Below are positions 8,968 to 17,722 of a DNA stretch of 53,154 nt, in pieces. Under the pieces are notes generated by a model that saw only the letters and a program-made list of their open reading frames with translations, ran no database searches and was not told the DNA's origin. The first letter of the stretch is position 1, and the number at the start of each line of letters is the position of its first letter. Made by a program: the position numbers and the translations under genes. Location: positions 1 through 53,154 of the forward strand of contig NZ_WLZU01000012.1 in assembly GCF_009870755.1 (NCBI RefSeq), read 5' to 3'. This DNA is from Streptococcus halichoeri (GTDB lineage Bacteria > Bacillota > Bacilli > Lactobacillales > Streptococcaceae).

Positions 8968-10467
8968 ATGAGTACTACAAAAACTATTGATATTCACGGT
9001 AGACCATACAATCGTAGTGCCATGGTGATGTTGCTCTTAATTGCAACTTTCGCTGGCGTGTTAAATCAAACCAGTTTAGGGACAGCTATCCCTACGCTCA
9101 TGAAGAGTTTTGATATTAACCTTGCTACAGCACAACAAGCCACAACCTGGTTTTTACTAGCCAACGGGATTATGATTCCTGTCTCTGCTTACTTAACCAC
9201 TCGTTTTTCGACCAAATGGTTATATGTATCAGCCTATGCTATTTTAATTGCAGGGCTTTTAATGACCACCTTTACACCCAGGGACAATTGGAATATCTTC
9301 TTAATTGGCCGGATTATTCAGGCTTGTGCGGTCGGGATAACCATGCCCTTAATGCAGGTGGTTATGGTCAATATTTTCCCTGCCGAGCAACGCGGTGCAG
9401 CCATGGGGCTAAATGGCCTTGTCGTAGGGCTTGCGCCAGCTATTGGTCCAACCTTTGCCGGTTGGATTTTAAAGCAAGACTTCCACTTATGGGGCTATGA
9501 TCTGACTTGGCGTGCCATTTTTATTATGCCCTTAATCATTCTTATCTTAGCCTTTTTAGCATCACCTTTTATTGTTAAAGATGTGGTGCCTAATCATCCG
9601 ATGAGCCTAGATGTGTTATCTCTCATCCTTTCGATCATTGGTTTTGGTAGCTTTTTGTGGGGCTTCACCAATGTTGCTAGCGATGGCTGGGGCAATTGGG
9701 AAACGGTTATTTTTCCTATCTTGATTGGCATAGTAGTGATTGCTTTATTCATCTGGCGGCAACTCCGGCTGGAAACACCGTTTTTGGATGTGCGGGTCTT
9801 TAAGGTCAAGCAGTTCTCTGTCACCACTGCTGCTATTGCCCTATCGATGATGGCCATGATGGGGGTGGAAATGATGCTGCCACTGTATCTGCAAAATGTC
9901 CATGGCCTATCTGCCCTTGATTCTGGCCTTGTACTCTTGCCAGGTGCTTTAATGATGGGGATTATTAGCCCTATTGCTGGCCGTGTTTATGACCGCGTCG
10001 GTGCTAGACGCATGGCTCTTATCGGCTTTTTAGTCTTAGGCATCGGTACGGTACCCTTTATCTACCTGACAGCGACAACCCCAGACCATTTCATCACCTT
10101 GTTATATGCGGTGCGGATGTTTGGAATTGCTATGATTATGATGCCACTCACTGCTTCGGCCATGAGTGCTCTGCCACCACACGAAGCCGCCCATGGTACG
10201 GCCGCCAATAATACGGCGCGGCAAATTGCCTCAGCAATTGTGGTGGCCTTGCTCTCTAGTGTCACCCAAAATATTATCACCAATCATAAGCCTGCTAAGG
10301 CACTTCTAACTACTAATCCGCTTAGCTATGCCCAAAAAATGCTGGATGCCAGCCTGATGGGTTTTCACACCTCCTTTGCCCTTGGACTTGGCTTTGCAAT
10401 CATTGGTTTTGTTATTGCCCTTTTATTACGAAAAGGCAAGGTTATTGAAGTCGAAAAGGAGCTCTAA
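8968..10467 (+). CDS. MFS drug exporter, DHA2 (EmrB/QacA, LmrB-like) family
   Basis: Proton-coupled multidrug efflux transporter in the cytoplasmic membrane. The 499-residue protein has about 14 hydrophobic segments, as expected for DHA2, with the motif-C-like GLAPAIGPTFAG in helix 5 and the motif A-like GRVYDRVGARR loop in the second half. The start is set by GGAGG six bases before ATG. One base after its stop begins a DUF4811 gene, a pairing seen next to LmrB-type exporters in lactic acid bacteria. The exported compound cannot be deduced. Confidence 0.9.
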   Translation: MSTTKTIDIHGRPYNRSAMVMLLLIATFAGVLNQTSLGTAIPTLMKSFDINLATAQQATTWFLLANGIMIPVSAYLTTRFSTKWLYVSAYAILIAGLLMTTFTPRDNWNIFLIGRIIQACAVGITMPLMQVVMVNIFPAEQRGAAMGLNGLVVGLAPAIGPTFAGWILKQDFHLWGYDLTWRAIFIMPLIILILAFLASPFIVKDVVPNHPMSLDVLSLILSIIGFGSFLWGFTNVASDGWGNWETVIFPILIGIVVIALFIWRQLRLETPFLDVRVFKVKQFSVTTAAIALSMMAMMGVEMMLPLYLQNVHGLSALDSGLVLLPGALMMGIISPIAGRVYDRVGARRMALIGFLVLGIGTVPFIYLTATTPDHFITLLYAVRMFGIAMIMMPLTASAMSALPPHEAAHGTAANNTARQIASAIVVALLSSVTQNIITNHKPAKALLTTNPLSYAQKMLDASLMGFHTSFALGLGFAIIGFVIALLLRKGKVIEVEKEL

Positions 10468-10468
10468 T

Positions 10469-11188
10469 ATGATTATTGTGATTATTGCCTTAGCAACTAT
10501 TCTAACGTTTGTCACCTGGATGTTGCTGGATAAGCCAGCGTTACGCTACCCCTTGGGGATTTTCTCTCTAGCCTTCTTAGCCTTTAGTGTCTATCTGTTG
10601 ACGGACCATTTTGTCAATCACACTGGCATGAGGGTGCAAACGACCCAGACCCACAAGCCCATTTATAGCGCAGCTGATCCCAAGGCTAACTTCGGCGTGG
10701 TCATCCAAGAGCCTATCGGCACCAAGTCCAAACACCATGTGATGGTTTACCGAGATCAGCCAACTGATAAAGCTCCGCGTGCGCACTTTATTCCTAATAA
10801 AAAGAAAATCAACCAAGCTGCTAAACAAGAAGCCACCTATCGGTATGGCGATACTAAAGACGCCATGCTCACGACACGGACCAAGCGCTATCGCTTTGAC
10901 TCTGACTGGGCTAAGTGGCTCTATGGTTTTGGTGGAGAGGACGGGCAATTGGTCAGCACCAAATATGTGGTCACGCTCCCAAAGAAAACCTGGTTGGTCT
11001 TAAGCAAGGACCAAGCCAAGCAATTGCAAGCTGCCTTGCCGCAACTGAAGGCCAACCTGGCCAAACAAGCTAAGCTGGATCCGCGATTTGCGATGAAGCT
11101 GCAGGAACTAGCCGCAAAAGAGCCGGACAAGCTGGCTGAACTCCAGGTGCAAAAAATCCGAGACGTTTTAGGTATTCACACGGATTAA
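10469..11188 (+). CDS. DUF4811-type membrane-anchored partner of the exporter
   Basis: 239-residue protein with two N-terminal membrane helices (about residues 1-18 and 27-43) followed by a soluble basic domain of roughly 190 residues, with segments such as YRDQPTDK and TTRTKRYRFDSDW, and an Ala/Leu-rich helical C-terminus. It matches my recollection of DUF4811 proteins, which usually follow an LmrB-like MFS gene. The function is unknown, perhaps an accessory or sensor of the exporter. The ATG lies one base after the exporter stop with AAAGGAG upstream, so the two are co-translated. Confidence 0.75.
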   Translation: MIIVIIALATILTFVTWMLLDKPALRYPLGIFSLAFLAFSVYLLTDHFVNHTGMRVQTTQTHKPIYSAADPKANFGVVIQEPIGTKSKHHVMVYRDQPTDKAPRAHFIPNKKKINQAAKQEATYRYGDTKDAMLTTRTKRYRFDSDWAKWLYGFGGEDGQLVSTKYVVTLPKKTWLVLSKDQAKQLQAALPQLKANLAKQAKLDPRFAMKLQELAAKEPDKLAELQVQKIRDVLGIHTD

Positions 11189-11235
11189 AAGCTTGAGATG
11201 AGGCAGCAGCTCTGATGCAAAAAACACCAATCCTA

Positions 11236-11272
11236 AAAACAAGAGGGTCACCAGTTGGTGACCCTCTTGTTT
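11236..11272 (+). terminator. Strong bidirectional terminator between convergent genes
   Basis: Sixteen-base near-perfect arms (AAACAAGAGGGTCACC and its complement) with a four-base loop lie between the exporter operon and the convergent collagen-like gene. Short A and T runs flank it on both sides. Confidence 0.8.
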
Positions 11273-11839
11273 GCGATTAGACACAGACCTTGTGTCAGTA
11301 GTCGCTTGTCTTAAAATAGGATGTCGTTTGTTTCTTTTTTAGTTCTGTAAGCCAGCACACCTGCGGTTGTCATGATCGTGAGCGCAGCCGCTGTGAAGAA
11401 CGGGTTGTGCGCTTCACCGGTAGCTGGGAGCTGCTGGCTCGTGTTGGCGCGTGCAGGCAGCTGAGCTAGGTTGCCAGCTGGTGCGGCTTGCGGCGTCCGG
11501 CTCGGGATGACCACCTTGTGGTCAGCTTGTTTTCTTTGTGGGGCCATACCAGCATGCTGCGAGCCGCGTGGGGCTTGTGGTGCTTGACCTGGTTGCTGCG
11601 GACGTTGTGGCGCCACTTGCGGTGTGTGCTTAGGAGCAGCCTGGTCTTCCTTGCGTCCTTGTTCCGGACGTTGAGGTTGTGGTTGCACCTCTGGTTGTTG
11701 TGGTTGGTCTGGTTGCTCAGGCAGGTCTGGCTTTTCTGGTGTCACCTCTGGCTGATGTGGGGCTGGAGCCTGAGGAGTAGCTTGCGGCCCTTGCTCACCA
11801 CGTGGGCCGGCCTCGCCGCGTTCGCCTTGCTCACCTTTT

Positions 11840-12195
11840 TCGCCACGCGGGCCTTGAGCGCCGTCGTGGCCGTCTTTACCATCATGGCCATCATGACCGG
11901 CGGGACCTTGTGGGCCAGCTATACCTTGTTCACCGCGAGGCCCTTGTAAACCAGTGTCACCCTTGTCGCCTTTTTCGCCACGCGGGCCTTGAACACCGTC
12001 TTTGCCGTCATGGCCATCATGACCGGCGGGACCTTGGGGGCCAGCTATACCTTGCTCACCGCGAGGACCTTGTAAACCAGTGTCGCCCTTGTCGCCTTTT
12101 GGACCTTGGGCTCCGTCTTTGCCGTCATGGCCAGCAGGACCAGCAGGACCTTGAGGGCCAGCTATACCTTGCTCACCGCGAGGTCCTTGTAAACC
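11840..12195 (-). repeat. In-frame tandem repeats in the Gly-X-Y region
   Basis: A block of 13-14 triplets ([19 protein letters not shown] followed by GHDGKDG) recurs about three times, with a DNA period of roughly 117-126 bp and high identity. Such blocks expand and contract by recombination in collagen-like proteins. The HDGHDGKDG segments are insertions that differ between copies. Confidence 0.75.
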
Positions 12196-12742
12196 GCGTT
12201 CGCCCGGTTCGCCTTTTTCACCGCGAGGACCTTGAAGACCTGTCGCACCGCGTTCGCCGCGAGCACCAGTTGCACCTGGCTTACCTTGTTCACCTTGAGG
12301 ACCACGTTCGCCTTTAGCACCTGCTGCACCAGTTAAGCCGCGCTCGCCACGCGGGCCTTGTTGACCATCTTTACCGGCTGGGCCCTGAGGTCCTTTTTCA
12401 CCACGGGGACCAGTAGCTCCAGCGGGGCCACGTTCACCTGGTAGACCTCGTGGTCCCATGGGACCAGCGGGGCCCGGAGGACCGGCTTCGCCTCTTGGGC
12501 CAGGCTTTGATTCTACAGTTTGGAACTCTTCATCAATTACCTTGTGTAATTTATTTGTTTGATCAAAGTATCCATAAAAAAATTGTCGAAGCTGCCCAAA
12601 ATAATCGGCAATACTTTCCGCAGTATAAGAGCTTCTATCCTGGTTAGATTTTAATATAAGCACATGCTCAGGAAATTTATTTTTTTGATAGGAAACCTCT
12701 TGCACTTGCTGAGTCAAGGTAGCTGAATCTGCCTTTACACTA

Positions 12743-12749
12743 CCCCCCC
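12743..12749 (-). repeat. Homopolymer tract, seven G on the coding strand
   Basis: The tract lies in the last codons of the signal peptide of the collagen-like gene. Reading from the GTG, lengths of 5 or 8 give an open frame; 7 gives a stop 6 bases beyond the tract. Confidence 0.9.
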
Positions 12750-12830
12750 GAGGGTCAACAAAAGGGCGGCTGAGGTTAAGCCATAACGGCAAACCAGCCG
12801 GTTGAGACGCTTGGTGCGTATCTTTTTCAC

Positions 12831-13121
12831 GATTTTTTCTCTCTTTCTTTTCCTTATAATTAGAAATAAACGATAATCACTAAGGCATTTCTACGCCAAA
12901 TAGTATAAAGAGTTTTGGAGAGGTTTTAAAGGTCGGCTTTGCAAGTCGGCCTTGCTTTTTGGGCTGGGCATTAGGGCTTGCTGGCGCTAGGCTTGGCAAG
13001 CTTTTCAGCCGTTTTTGGTCAGACTAGCGGGCGACCTGACTGATTTTTCAGGTCGGTTTTTTGGTGATTTGTATTTCCGTGACACAGCTAAAGCACTAGC
13101 AGCAAAGCAACTAGCCCACAC
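12831..13121. other. Intergenic region upstream of the collagen-like gene
   Basis: No gene seen. It holds the promoter above, a GTCGGC-type hairpin, and at 13033-13062 a hairpin (GACCTGA/TCAGGTC) followed by six T on the plus strand. That hairpin looks like a plus-strand terminator, yet no plus-strand gene precedes it. Confidence 0.5.
12902..12930 (-). promoter_or_regulatory. Promoter of the collagen-like gene
   Basis: TTTAAA, a 17-base spacer and TATACT on the minus strand are placed about 70 bases before the GTG start. A hairpin-forming AAGG(T/C)CGGCTT inverted repeat (12929-12953) lies immediately upstream. The promoter thus appears intact despite the frameshift. Confidence 0.45.
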
Positions 13122-13994
13122 CTAGAGGCCTTGCTGCTTTAAGGCATCCGCCAAGCGGGCAAAATCAGCCAGGCTTAATGCTTCGCCACGGATGGTCGGG
13201 CTAATCTGGGCGGTTTCTAAAGCCTGGGTCAAGCGCTGTTTGGTAACTGCTGTCTTGCCAAAATGACTGATGAGATTGTTCCAGAGGGTTTTGCGCCGAT
13301 AGGCAAAGCTAGCCTTACTCACTCGAAATAAGAAGTCTTCGTCTTGCACTGATACTAAGGGCTCTTTTCGACGTGTCATCTTTAAGATAGCCGAATCAAC
13401 ATTCGGGGCCGGGACAAAAACAGTCCGTGGGACAATAAAGGCAACCTTGGCTTCCATATAATACTGAACAGCAATAGAGAGGCTGCCATAGGCCTTGGTA
13501 TTAGGCTTGGCCGAGATTCTATCTGCGACTTCGCGTTGCATCATAACTACAAACTCTTGAAAAGGGATTTTGCTTTCAATCAGATGCATGAGGATGGGCG
13601 TGGTGATATAGTAGGGGAGATTGGCTACTACCTTGATCGGCAGGTCAGGGTTTTTAAATTGCTGGATCTGCTGGTGCAGGTCGGCTTTTAAGATGTCCTG
13701 GTTAATGACCTGAACATTCTCAAAATCCCGCAAGGTATCCGCCAAAATCGGAACTAATCGCTCATCAATCTCAAAGGCCATGACCTCAGCTGCTTTTTCT
13801 GCTAAAAACTCGGTTAGAGCGCCAATCCCAGGACCAATTTCAATGACATTGACTGCTGGGGTAATCTGAGCGGTATCGACAATTTTTTGCAAAATATTAG
13901 TATCGGTTAAAAAATTTTGACCAAAGGATTTCTTAAAGGTAAAGCCGTGCCGGTCAAGGATGGCACGGGTTACCTTAGCGTCAGCTATTCTCAT
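13122..13994 (-). CDS. rsmA: 16S rRNA dimethyladenosine transferase KsgA/RsmA
   Basis: Dimethylates two adjacent adenosines near the 3' end of 16S rRNA using SAM and acts as a 30S biogenesis checkpoint. The 290-residue protein shows SFGQNFL, the SAM-binding [12 protein letters not shown], the [10 protein letters not shown] catalytic motif and the C-terminal [16 protein letters not shown] segment, all as expected. An extended -10 (TGCTACAAT) lies about 30 bases upstream, so it has its own promoter rather than depending on rnmV. Confidence 0.97.
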   Translation of the reverse strand: MRIADAKVTRAILDRHGFTFKKSFGQNFLTDTNILQKIVDTAQITPAVNVIEIGPGIGALTEFLAEKAAEVMAFEIDERLVPILADTLRDFENVQVINQDILKADLHQQIQQFKNPDLPIKVVANLPYYITTPILMHLIESKIPFQEFVVMMQREVADRISAKPNTKAYGSLSIAVQYYMEAKVAFIVPRTVFVPAPNVDSAILKMTRRKEPLVSVQDEDFLFRVSKASFAYRRKTLWNNLISHFGKTAVTKQRLTQALETAQISPTIRGEALSLADFARLADALKQQGL

Positions 13995-14193
13995 GTATCT
14001 TGTCCTACTTTTTTGTTTTCTCTATTGTAGCATAAAATGACGCCTATATTTTGATGATTACTAATAATCTTATGCCACTTGTCCTTAGTTATAATTCGAA
14101 GCGTCCTCTATTTGACAGTTTTCGTTTTACTGGAAACAAAAATATATAGACAACTTATATAAAAAGGTATGGGGGCCTTTGTTAGTTTCATAC

Positions 14194-14230
14194 AAAAACC
14201 CCTTTCACTGGATTAGTTCAGTAAAAGGGG
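14194..14230 (-). terminator. Terminator of the tatD-rnmV operon
   Basis: A 12-base stem (CCCCTTTTACTG with CAGTGAAAGGGG on the minus strand, one wobble pair) has an 8-base loop and five T after it. It lies 45 bases past the rnmV stop. Confidence 0.75.
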
Positions 14231-14274
14231 GGCATGTCTACAGCCAAGGTAACGGTATGCTTTTTCTTTAGACT

Positions 14275-14844
14275 CTAAGTGGGATAATCAGCCATGGCTG
14301 CTGCTAGTTGAGCCTGACTGATGCCAAATAGCTCCAGGCGTTTGAGCAGCTGCTTGCCATTGCAATAACCAATGCGCAGGGCTTGACCGAGATACTCACG
14401 GCGCTGTCTGCTGTCAGAACCTAGCAAAAGCCCGTATCTAATCAAGTCAGCCTTGGTAATGTCAAAGTCGTTTTGGTCAGCATAGGAGCGAGTGGCCTTG
14501 GTCAGGGCCTTATTGAGATCCGCAAAGCTCGCATGCTCAACGCCTAAGGAACGTCCTTTGGTTTTAGAAGCAGGCGCGGCTTCGTCACGGCTTAAGAAAG
14601 CATGGCGAGCTGTGGGTACAGCAGCCATGATGATTTTACGAATACGCTCACCATTATAGTCAGGGTCGGTAAAGACAATCACCCCGCGCAGCTGATTAAG
14701 GCGCGCAATCCGCTCCAGATCAGTGTCGGTGATGGCTGAACCGCGGGTTTCGTAAGTATCCACTTCAAAATAACGGCGTAAATTTGCGGTGTCGTCTTTG
14801 CCTTCAACGACAAGGACTTCTTGGATTTTGATTTTATCAGTCAA
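14275..14844 (-). CDS. rnmV: Ribonuclease M5
   Basis: Processes the 5S rRNA precursor in low-GC Gram-positive bacteria. The 189-residue protein has an N-terminal Toprim domain with VLVVEGKDDTANL (catalytic Glu) and FTDPDYNGERIR (metal-binding acidic residues), then a small C-terminal domain. It overlaps tatD by eight bases, the usual arrangement in Firmicutes (tatD-rnmV-ksgA). Confidence 0.95.
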   Translation of the reverse strand: MTDKIKIQEVLVVEGKDDTANLRRYFEVDTYETRGSAITDTDLERIARLNQLRGVIVFTDPDYNGERIRKIIMAAVPTARHAFLSRDEAAPASKTKGRSLGVEHASFADLNKALTKATRSYADQNDFDITKADLIRYGLLLGSDSRQRREYLGQALRIGYCNGKQLLKRLELFGISQAQLAAAMADYPT

Positions 14845-15607
14845 GTTGAAATACCCTCATGGCATTGTGATAGGTCGCGTCAGCCACGACTTCGTCTGGT
14901 AGTCCTCGCAGCTCAGCAATCTTTTCTACAACATACCGGCTATAGGCTGTGCGATTTGTACGGCCCCGCATCGGAACAGGAGCAAGGTAGGGCGCGTCCG
15001 TTTCGACCAAGACCTTATCTAATGGCAGGTGCTTGGCGGTTTCTTGGACATCTGTTGCTTTTTTGAAGGTGACCACGCCAGAAAAAGAGATTAACATGCC
15101 AAGCTCTGCTAGTTTGACAGCCATATCCAGTGGTCCTGAGTAAGAATGCATGATGCCTCCTTCAGGTCCGACACCGACTTCCTTTAACACCTGATAGGTA
15201 TCAGCTAGGGCATCGCGCGTGTGCACAACAAAGGGCAGGTGATGGTCCTTGGCCAGCTGGATTTGCCGCTTAAAGACCGCGATTTGCACGGCTTTTGGCT
15301 CGGTCATCCAATGGTAATCCAGGCCAATCTCGCCAAGGGCGATGACCTTGTCCTCATTTAGATGCGCAACAATCTGGTCTTCAACGGCTTGGGTGTAAGA
15401 GCCGGCTTCCGTGGGATGCCAGCCAATGGTGGCGTAGATTTCTGGGTAGTGCTTAGCCAGGCTTAGGGCCTGCTCAATCGTGGCGTGATCAAAGCCAACC
15501 ACATTATGGCGGGTGACCGCCATTTCTTTGGCTAGGGCCAGCTCCTGCTCGGTGTTTCCAATAAAGGGTTCTGTATTTAAGTGGGTATGCGTATCAAAGA
15601 TTTGCAT
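14837..15607 (-). CDS. tatD: TatD-family metal-dependent hydrolase
   Basis: Probable DNase/hydrolase of the amidohydrolase superfamily. The 256-residue barrel begins with FDTHTHLN (metal-binding HxH), has ALGEIGLDYHW (bridging Glu), VVHTRDA, MHSYSG and VETDAPYLAP (final Asp). Length is normal. Its end overlaps rnmV, so the two are co-transcribed. Confidence 0.95.
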   Translation of the reverse strand: MQIFDTHTHLNTEPFIGNTEQELALAKEMAVTRHNVVGFDHATIEQALSLAKHYPEIYATIGWHPTEAGSYTQAVEDQIVAHLNEDKVIALGEIGLDYHWMTEPKAVQIAVFKRQIQLAKDHHLPFVVHTRDALADTYQVLKEVGVGPEGGIMHSYSGPLDMAVKLAELGMLISFSGVVTFKKATDVQETAKHLPLDKVLVETDAPYLAPVPMRGRTNRTAYSRYVVEKIAELRGLPDEVVADATYHNAMRVFQLD

Positions 15608-15809
15608 GATTTTGTCTCCTTGCTGTGGGCCATCTTAGTTCATTATACCACAAACAGTCAAATTCGGCCCTGGGCTTTTAGGACAATCAGCTGAGCTAAA
15701 CCTCGGCCACTAGTAGCGGCAAAAGCAAGCTGAGTGTCTCCCTAGTTTATCTCACTAAGAGCGCTCCAAATAAAGCCACATCTGACAAAGACGACACCAC
15801 AAGGCAGCC

Positions 15810-15835
15810 AAAAAGCTAAAGAAAACGCCCAGCTT
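15810..15835 (-). terminator. Weak terminator after the catabolic operon
   Basis: An AAGCT/AGCTT five-base stem followed by five T on the minus strand lies 17 bases past the last gene. It is weak, but nothing better is seen in the 15608-15851 gap. Confidence 0.35.
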
Positions 15836-15851
15836 AGAGGTTTAAGGTCAG

Positions 15852-16832
15852 CTAATAATCACTGACTAATTTAAAGACGCGGTCTTTGCGCCCTGTGAGG
15901 TAATGCACTATATTCTCAGTGGAAATCCGTTGCAGATCCCGCAAGGATGAGGTGGAGTAAAAGGCAGCATGGGGTGTAATTAAGACATTTTCACGGCCGA
16001 CCAAGGGATGCTGAGCCAAATCAGGCGTCTCATCCTTTAAGACATCCAAAGCGGCCCCCTTTAAGCGCCCCTGGTCCAAAGCAGCAATCACATCAGCCTC
16101 TACCACACAGGCGCCTCGTCCCATATTGATAAAATAAGGTTGCTTGAGCATCTGTTTAAAGGCTTTTTGATCAAAATAACCATAATTAGTCTCATTGAGG
16201 TTCATATGATTAGTAATAATATCTGCCTGGGCAAAAAGGGCTTCCTTACTAACCATCGTCACAGCCAGATCTGCTGGTAGGTGGGTGAAGGGATCACAAG
16301 CAAGCACCTTGAGTCCCAAACCTAAAGCCTTGCGGGCTACGGTTTTACCAATCTTTCCTAGGCCACAAATACCAAGGGTCATGTCCGAGAGACGTTGATT
16401 GGGCTTAGCATAGTCATAAGACCAGTGATAATGGCAATCAATCGCTGTCTGGTAGCTTTTAAGATTCTTCACCAAAGCCATCATAGTTGCAATGGTAAAT
16501 TCAGCTACATCTTTGGTACAGTACTCACCAACAGGACAGACACCAATATGGCGCGCATTGGCTGCTGCTAAGTCTACATTATCATAACCAGTCGCATTGA
16601 TTGAAACCACCTGCAATTGCAAGGCATGATCCAGCGTCTCAGCATCAATGGGGGTAAAGGCGGTTAAGATGGCCTGGGCATCCTTGATAACCTCATAAAA
16701 CTCCTCTTTGTCATCATGGTAGGGATAAACCACAATCTCTGTATTTGCTCCTAGGCCCTTGGTTAAGATCTCTCTTTCATAGTCGTGATTAGGCATCATG
16801 GAATCAGGGTAATCAGCAATAACAACTTTCAT
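15852..16832 (-). CDS. D-isomer-specific 2-hydroxyacid dehydrogenase
   Basis: NAD-linked reduction of a 2-oxoacid (or the reverse) in the cytosol. The 326-residue protein has the nucleotide-binding GLGKIGKTVARKALGLG, the catalytic Arg in NMGRGA, the Glu in the DVLKDETP segment, and the His in TPHAAFYS. It resembles the lactate/phosphoglycerate dehydrogenase superfamily; the true substrate is unknown. It is the last gene of the island, 17 bp after the amidinohydrolase-like gene, which implies that an oxoacid or hydroxyacid is part of this pathway or is handled alongside it. Confidence 0.88.
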   Translation of the reverse strand: MKVVIADYPDSMMPNHDYEREILTKGLGANTEIVVYPYHDDKEEFYEVIKDAQAILTAFTPIDAETLDHALQLQVVSINATGYDNVDLAAANARHIGVCPVGEYCTKDVAEFTIATMMALVKNLKSYQTAIDCHYHWSYDYAKPNQRLSDMTLGICGLGKIGKTVARKALGLGLKVLACDPFTHLPADLAVTMVSKEALFAQADIITNHMNLNETNYGYFDQKAFKQMLKQPYFINMGRGACVVEADVIAALDQGRLKGAALDVLKDETPDLAQHPLVGRENVLITPHAAFYSTSSLRDLQRISTENIVHYLTGRKDRVFKLVSDY

Positions 16833-16849
16833 ATGGTCACAACCTTTAT

Positions 16850-17710
16850 CTATTCATTGCTACGTTCAACAGGATAGGTCATGCAGTGAGGTCCGCCTCC
16901 AGCTTTTAAGATTTGTTGCAAAGGCAGTTTGATGACTTCTACGCCAGCTGCTTCCATTGCTTCATTGACCGATTGATTATTGGCAATGCCTAAGACCTTA
17001 TGATTGCCTAGGGCCTGAACATTACAGCCATGCTTTTCAATCAGGGCTGCTGGTACATCAATAATCGTGAAATCCCGCCGTTTTAGCATATTAATAAACC
17101 AAAAAGGCAAAACACTGGTAGCGGCGATACAGATCTTTGGAGCTACAATATTAAAGCACATATCCAGATGCAAATGTTCTGGAGCGACTGGTACTCCGAC
17201 CACGGTGTAACCAAATTTTTGCAATTGCTCGCGCAGATTATCGACACCAGCTTGGTCGGTACGGTCAACTTGACCAAAGGCTAGGGTGTGTTCATCAAGC
17301 ATCCAAAAATCGCCACCCTCAAAGCAGCCAGCATTGCAGCGAGCAATAATTGGCACACCTAGTTCCTTTAGTTTGGCTTCGTACCTTTGGGTTTCTTTTT
17401 GCCGGGCTGGATGGCGAAAGCGCCCAATGATGGCACCTTCTTTGACCATGGCACCAAAGTCACGGGCAAAGGTTTGCACTTCTAATTCAGCTTCTGGTTC
17501 CATCTCAATGACCTCAACACCATTGGCTTTATAAGCATCAATTAAAGTCTGCCACTCTTTAACCATGAGGTCGTTTTGTTCGGTTTCGCCTTTTTCCATC
17601 CAGCTTTTGGTGATTTCATTGATGGCATTGAATTTATAGTATTTAGGCGAACAGACGATGACTTTTTTTAGGGTGTTGGTAGCATTACGAACGTAGACAG
17701 TTTCACTCAT
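16850..17710 (-). CDS. Amidinotransferase/DDAH-superfamily hydrolase (arginine-deiminase-like)
   Basis: Guanidino-group-modifying enzyme of the pentein fold. The 286-residue protein carries the substrate-binding FEGGD (about 130-134), the catalytic His in HLHLDMCF (about 181) and the nucleophile Cys in GGGPHCMT (276). It is far shorter than arginine deiminase (about 400 residues) and close in size to dimethylarginine dimethylaminohydrolase. The expected chemistry is hydrolysis of a guanidino compound to a ureido compound. It sits 12 bp after the transporter and in the same operon as a transcarbamylase-like gene, which could cleave the ureido product with phosphate. Confidence 0.85.
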   Translation of the reverse strand: MSETVYVRNATNTLKKVIVCSPKYYKFNAINEITKSWMEKGETEQNDLMVKEWQTLIDAYKANGVEVIEMEPEAELEVQTFARDFGAMVKEGAIIGRFRHPARQKETQRYEAKLKELGVPIIARCNAGCFEGGDFWMLDEHTLAFGQVDRTDQAGVDNLREQLQKFGYTVVGVPVAPEHLHLDMCFNIVAPKICIAATSVLPFWFINMLKRRDFTIIDVPAALIEKHGCNVQALGNHKVLGIANNQSVNEAMEAAGVEVIKLPLQQILKAGGGPHCMTYPVERSNE

Positions 17711-17722
17711 TTTAATCTCCTT

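Larger units (their letters stand above)
11311..12830 (-). pseudogene. Collagen-like LPXTG surface protein, out of frame at a G7 tract (possible phase-OFF allele)
   Basis: Scl-type cell-wall protein. A GTG start (12830) gives a good signal peptide (RYGLTSAALLLTLGG), but this frame hits TAA at 12735-12737 just after seven G (12743-12749). One added G, or loss of two, joins it to the long frame reading SVKADSATL, a normal signal-peptidase site. The long frame has a variable globular/helical domain (about residues 24-95 when counted from an internal ATG at 12792), 80 uninterrupted Gly-X-Y triplets (98-337), a Pro/Gln-rich wall spacer and an LPATGE sorting signal with membrane tail. Scl proteins form collagen-like triple helices binding host ligands. 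A simple assembly error is the alternative; see findings. Confidence 0.85.

Noticed and set aside
11802..12317. Plus-strand open frame opposite the collagen-like repeats
   Set aside because: The His/Arg/Leu-rich product arises from the complement of Gly-X-Y codons; no ribosome-binding site or plausible protein.
11311..12792. Collagen-like frame taken as an intact gene from the internal ATG
   Set aside because: That start lacks a signal peptide and a ribosome-binding site, whereas a perfect signal peptide exists in the adjacent frame, so the frameshift reading is better.
16850..17710. Called arginine deiminase at first sight
   Set aside because: At 286 residues it is too short for arginine deiminase and lacks its extra helical domain, so only the superfamily is claimed.
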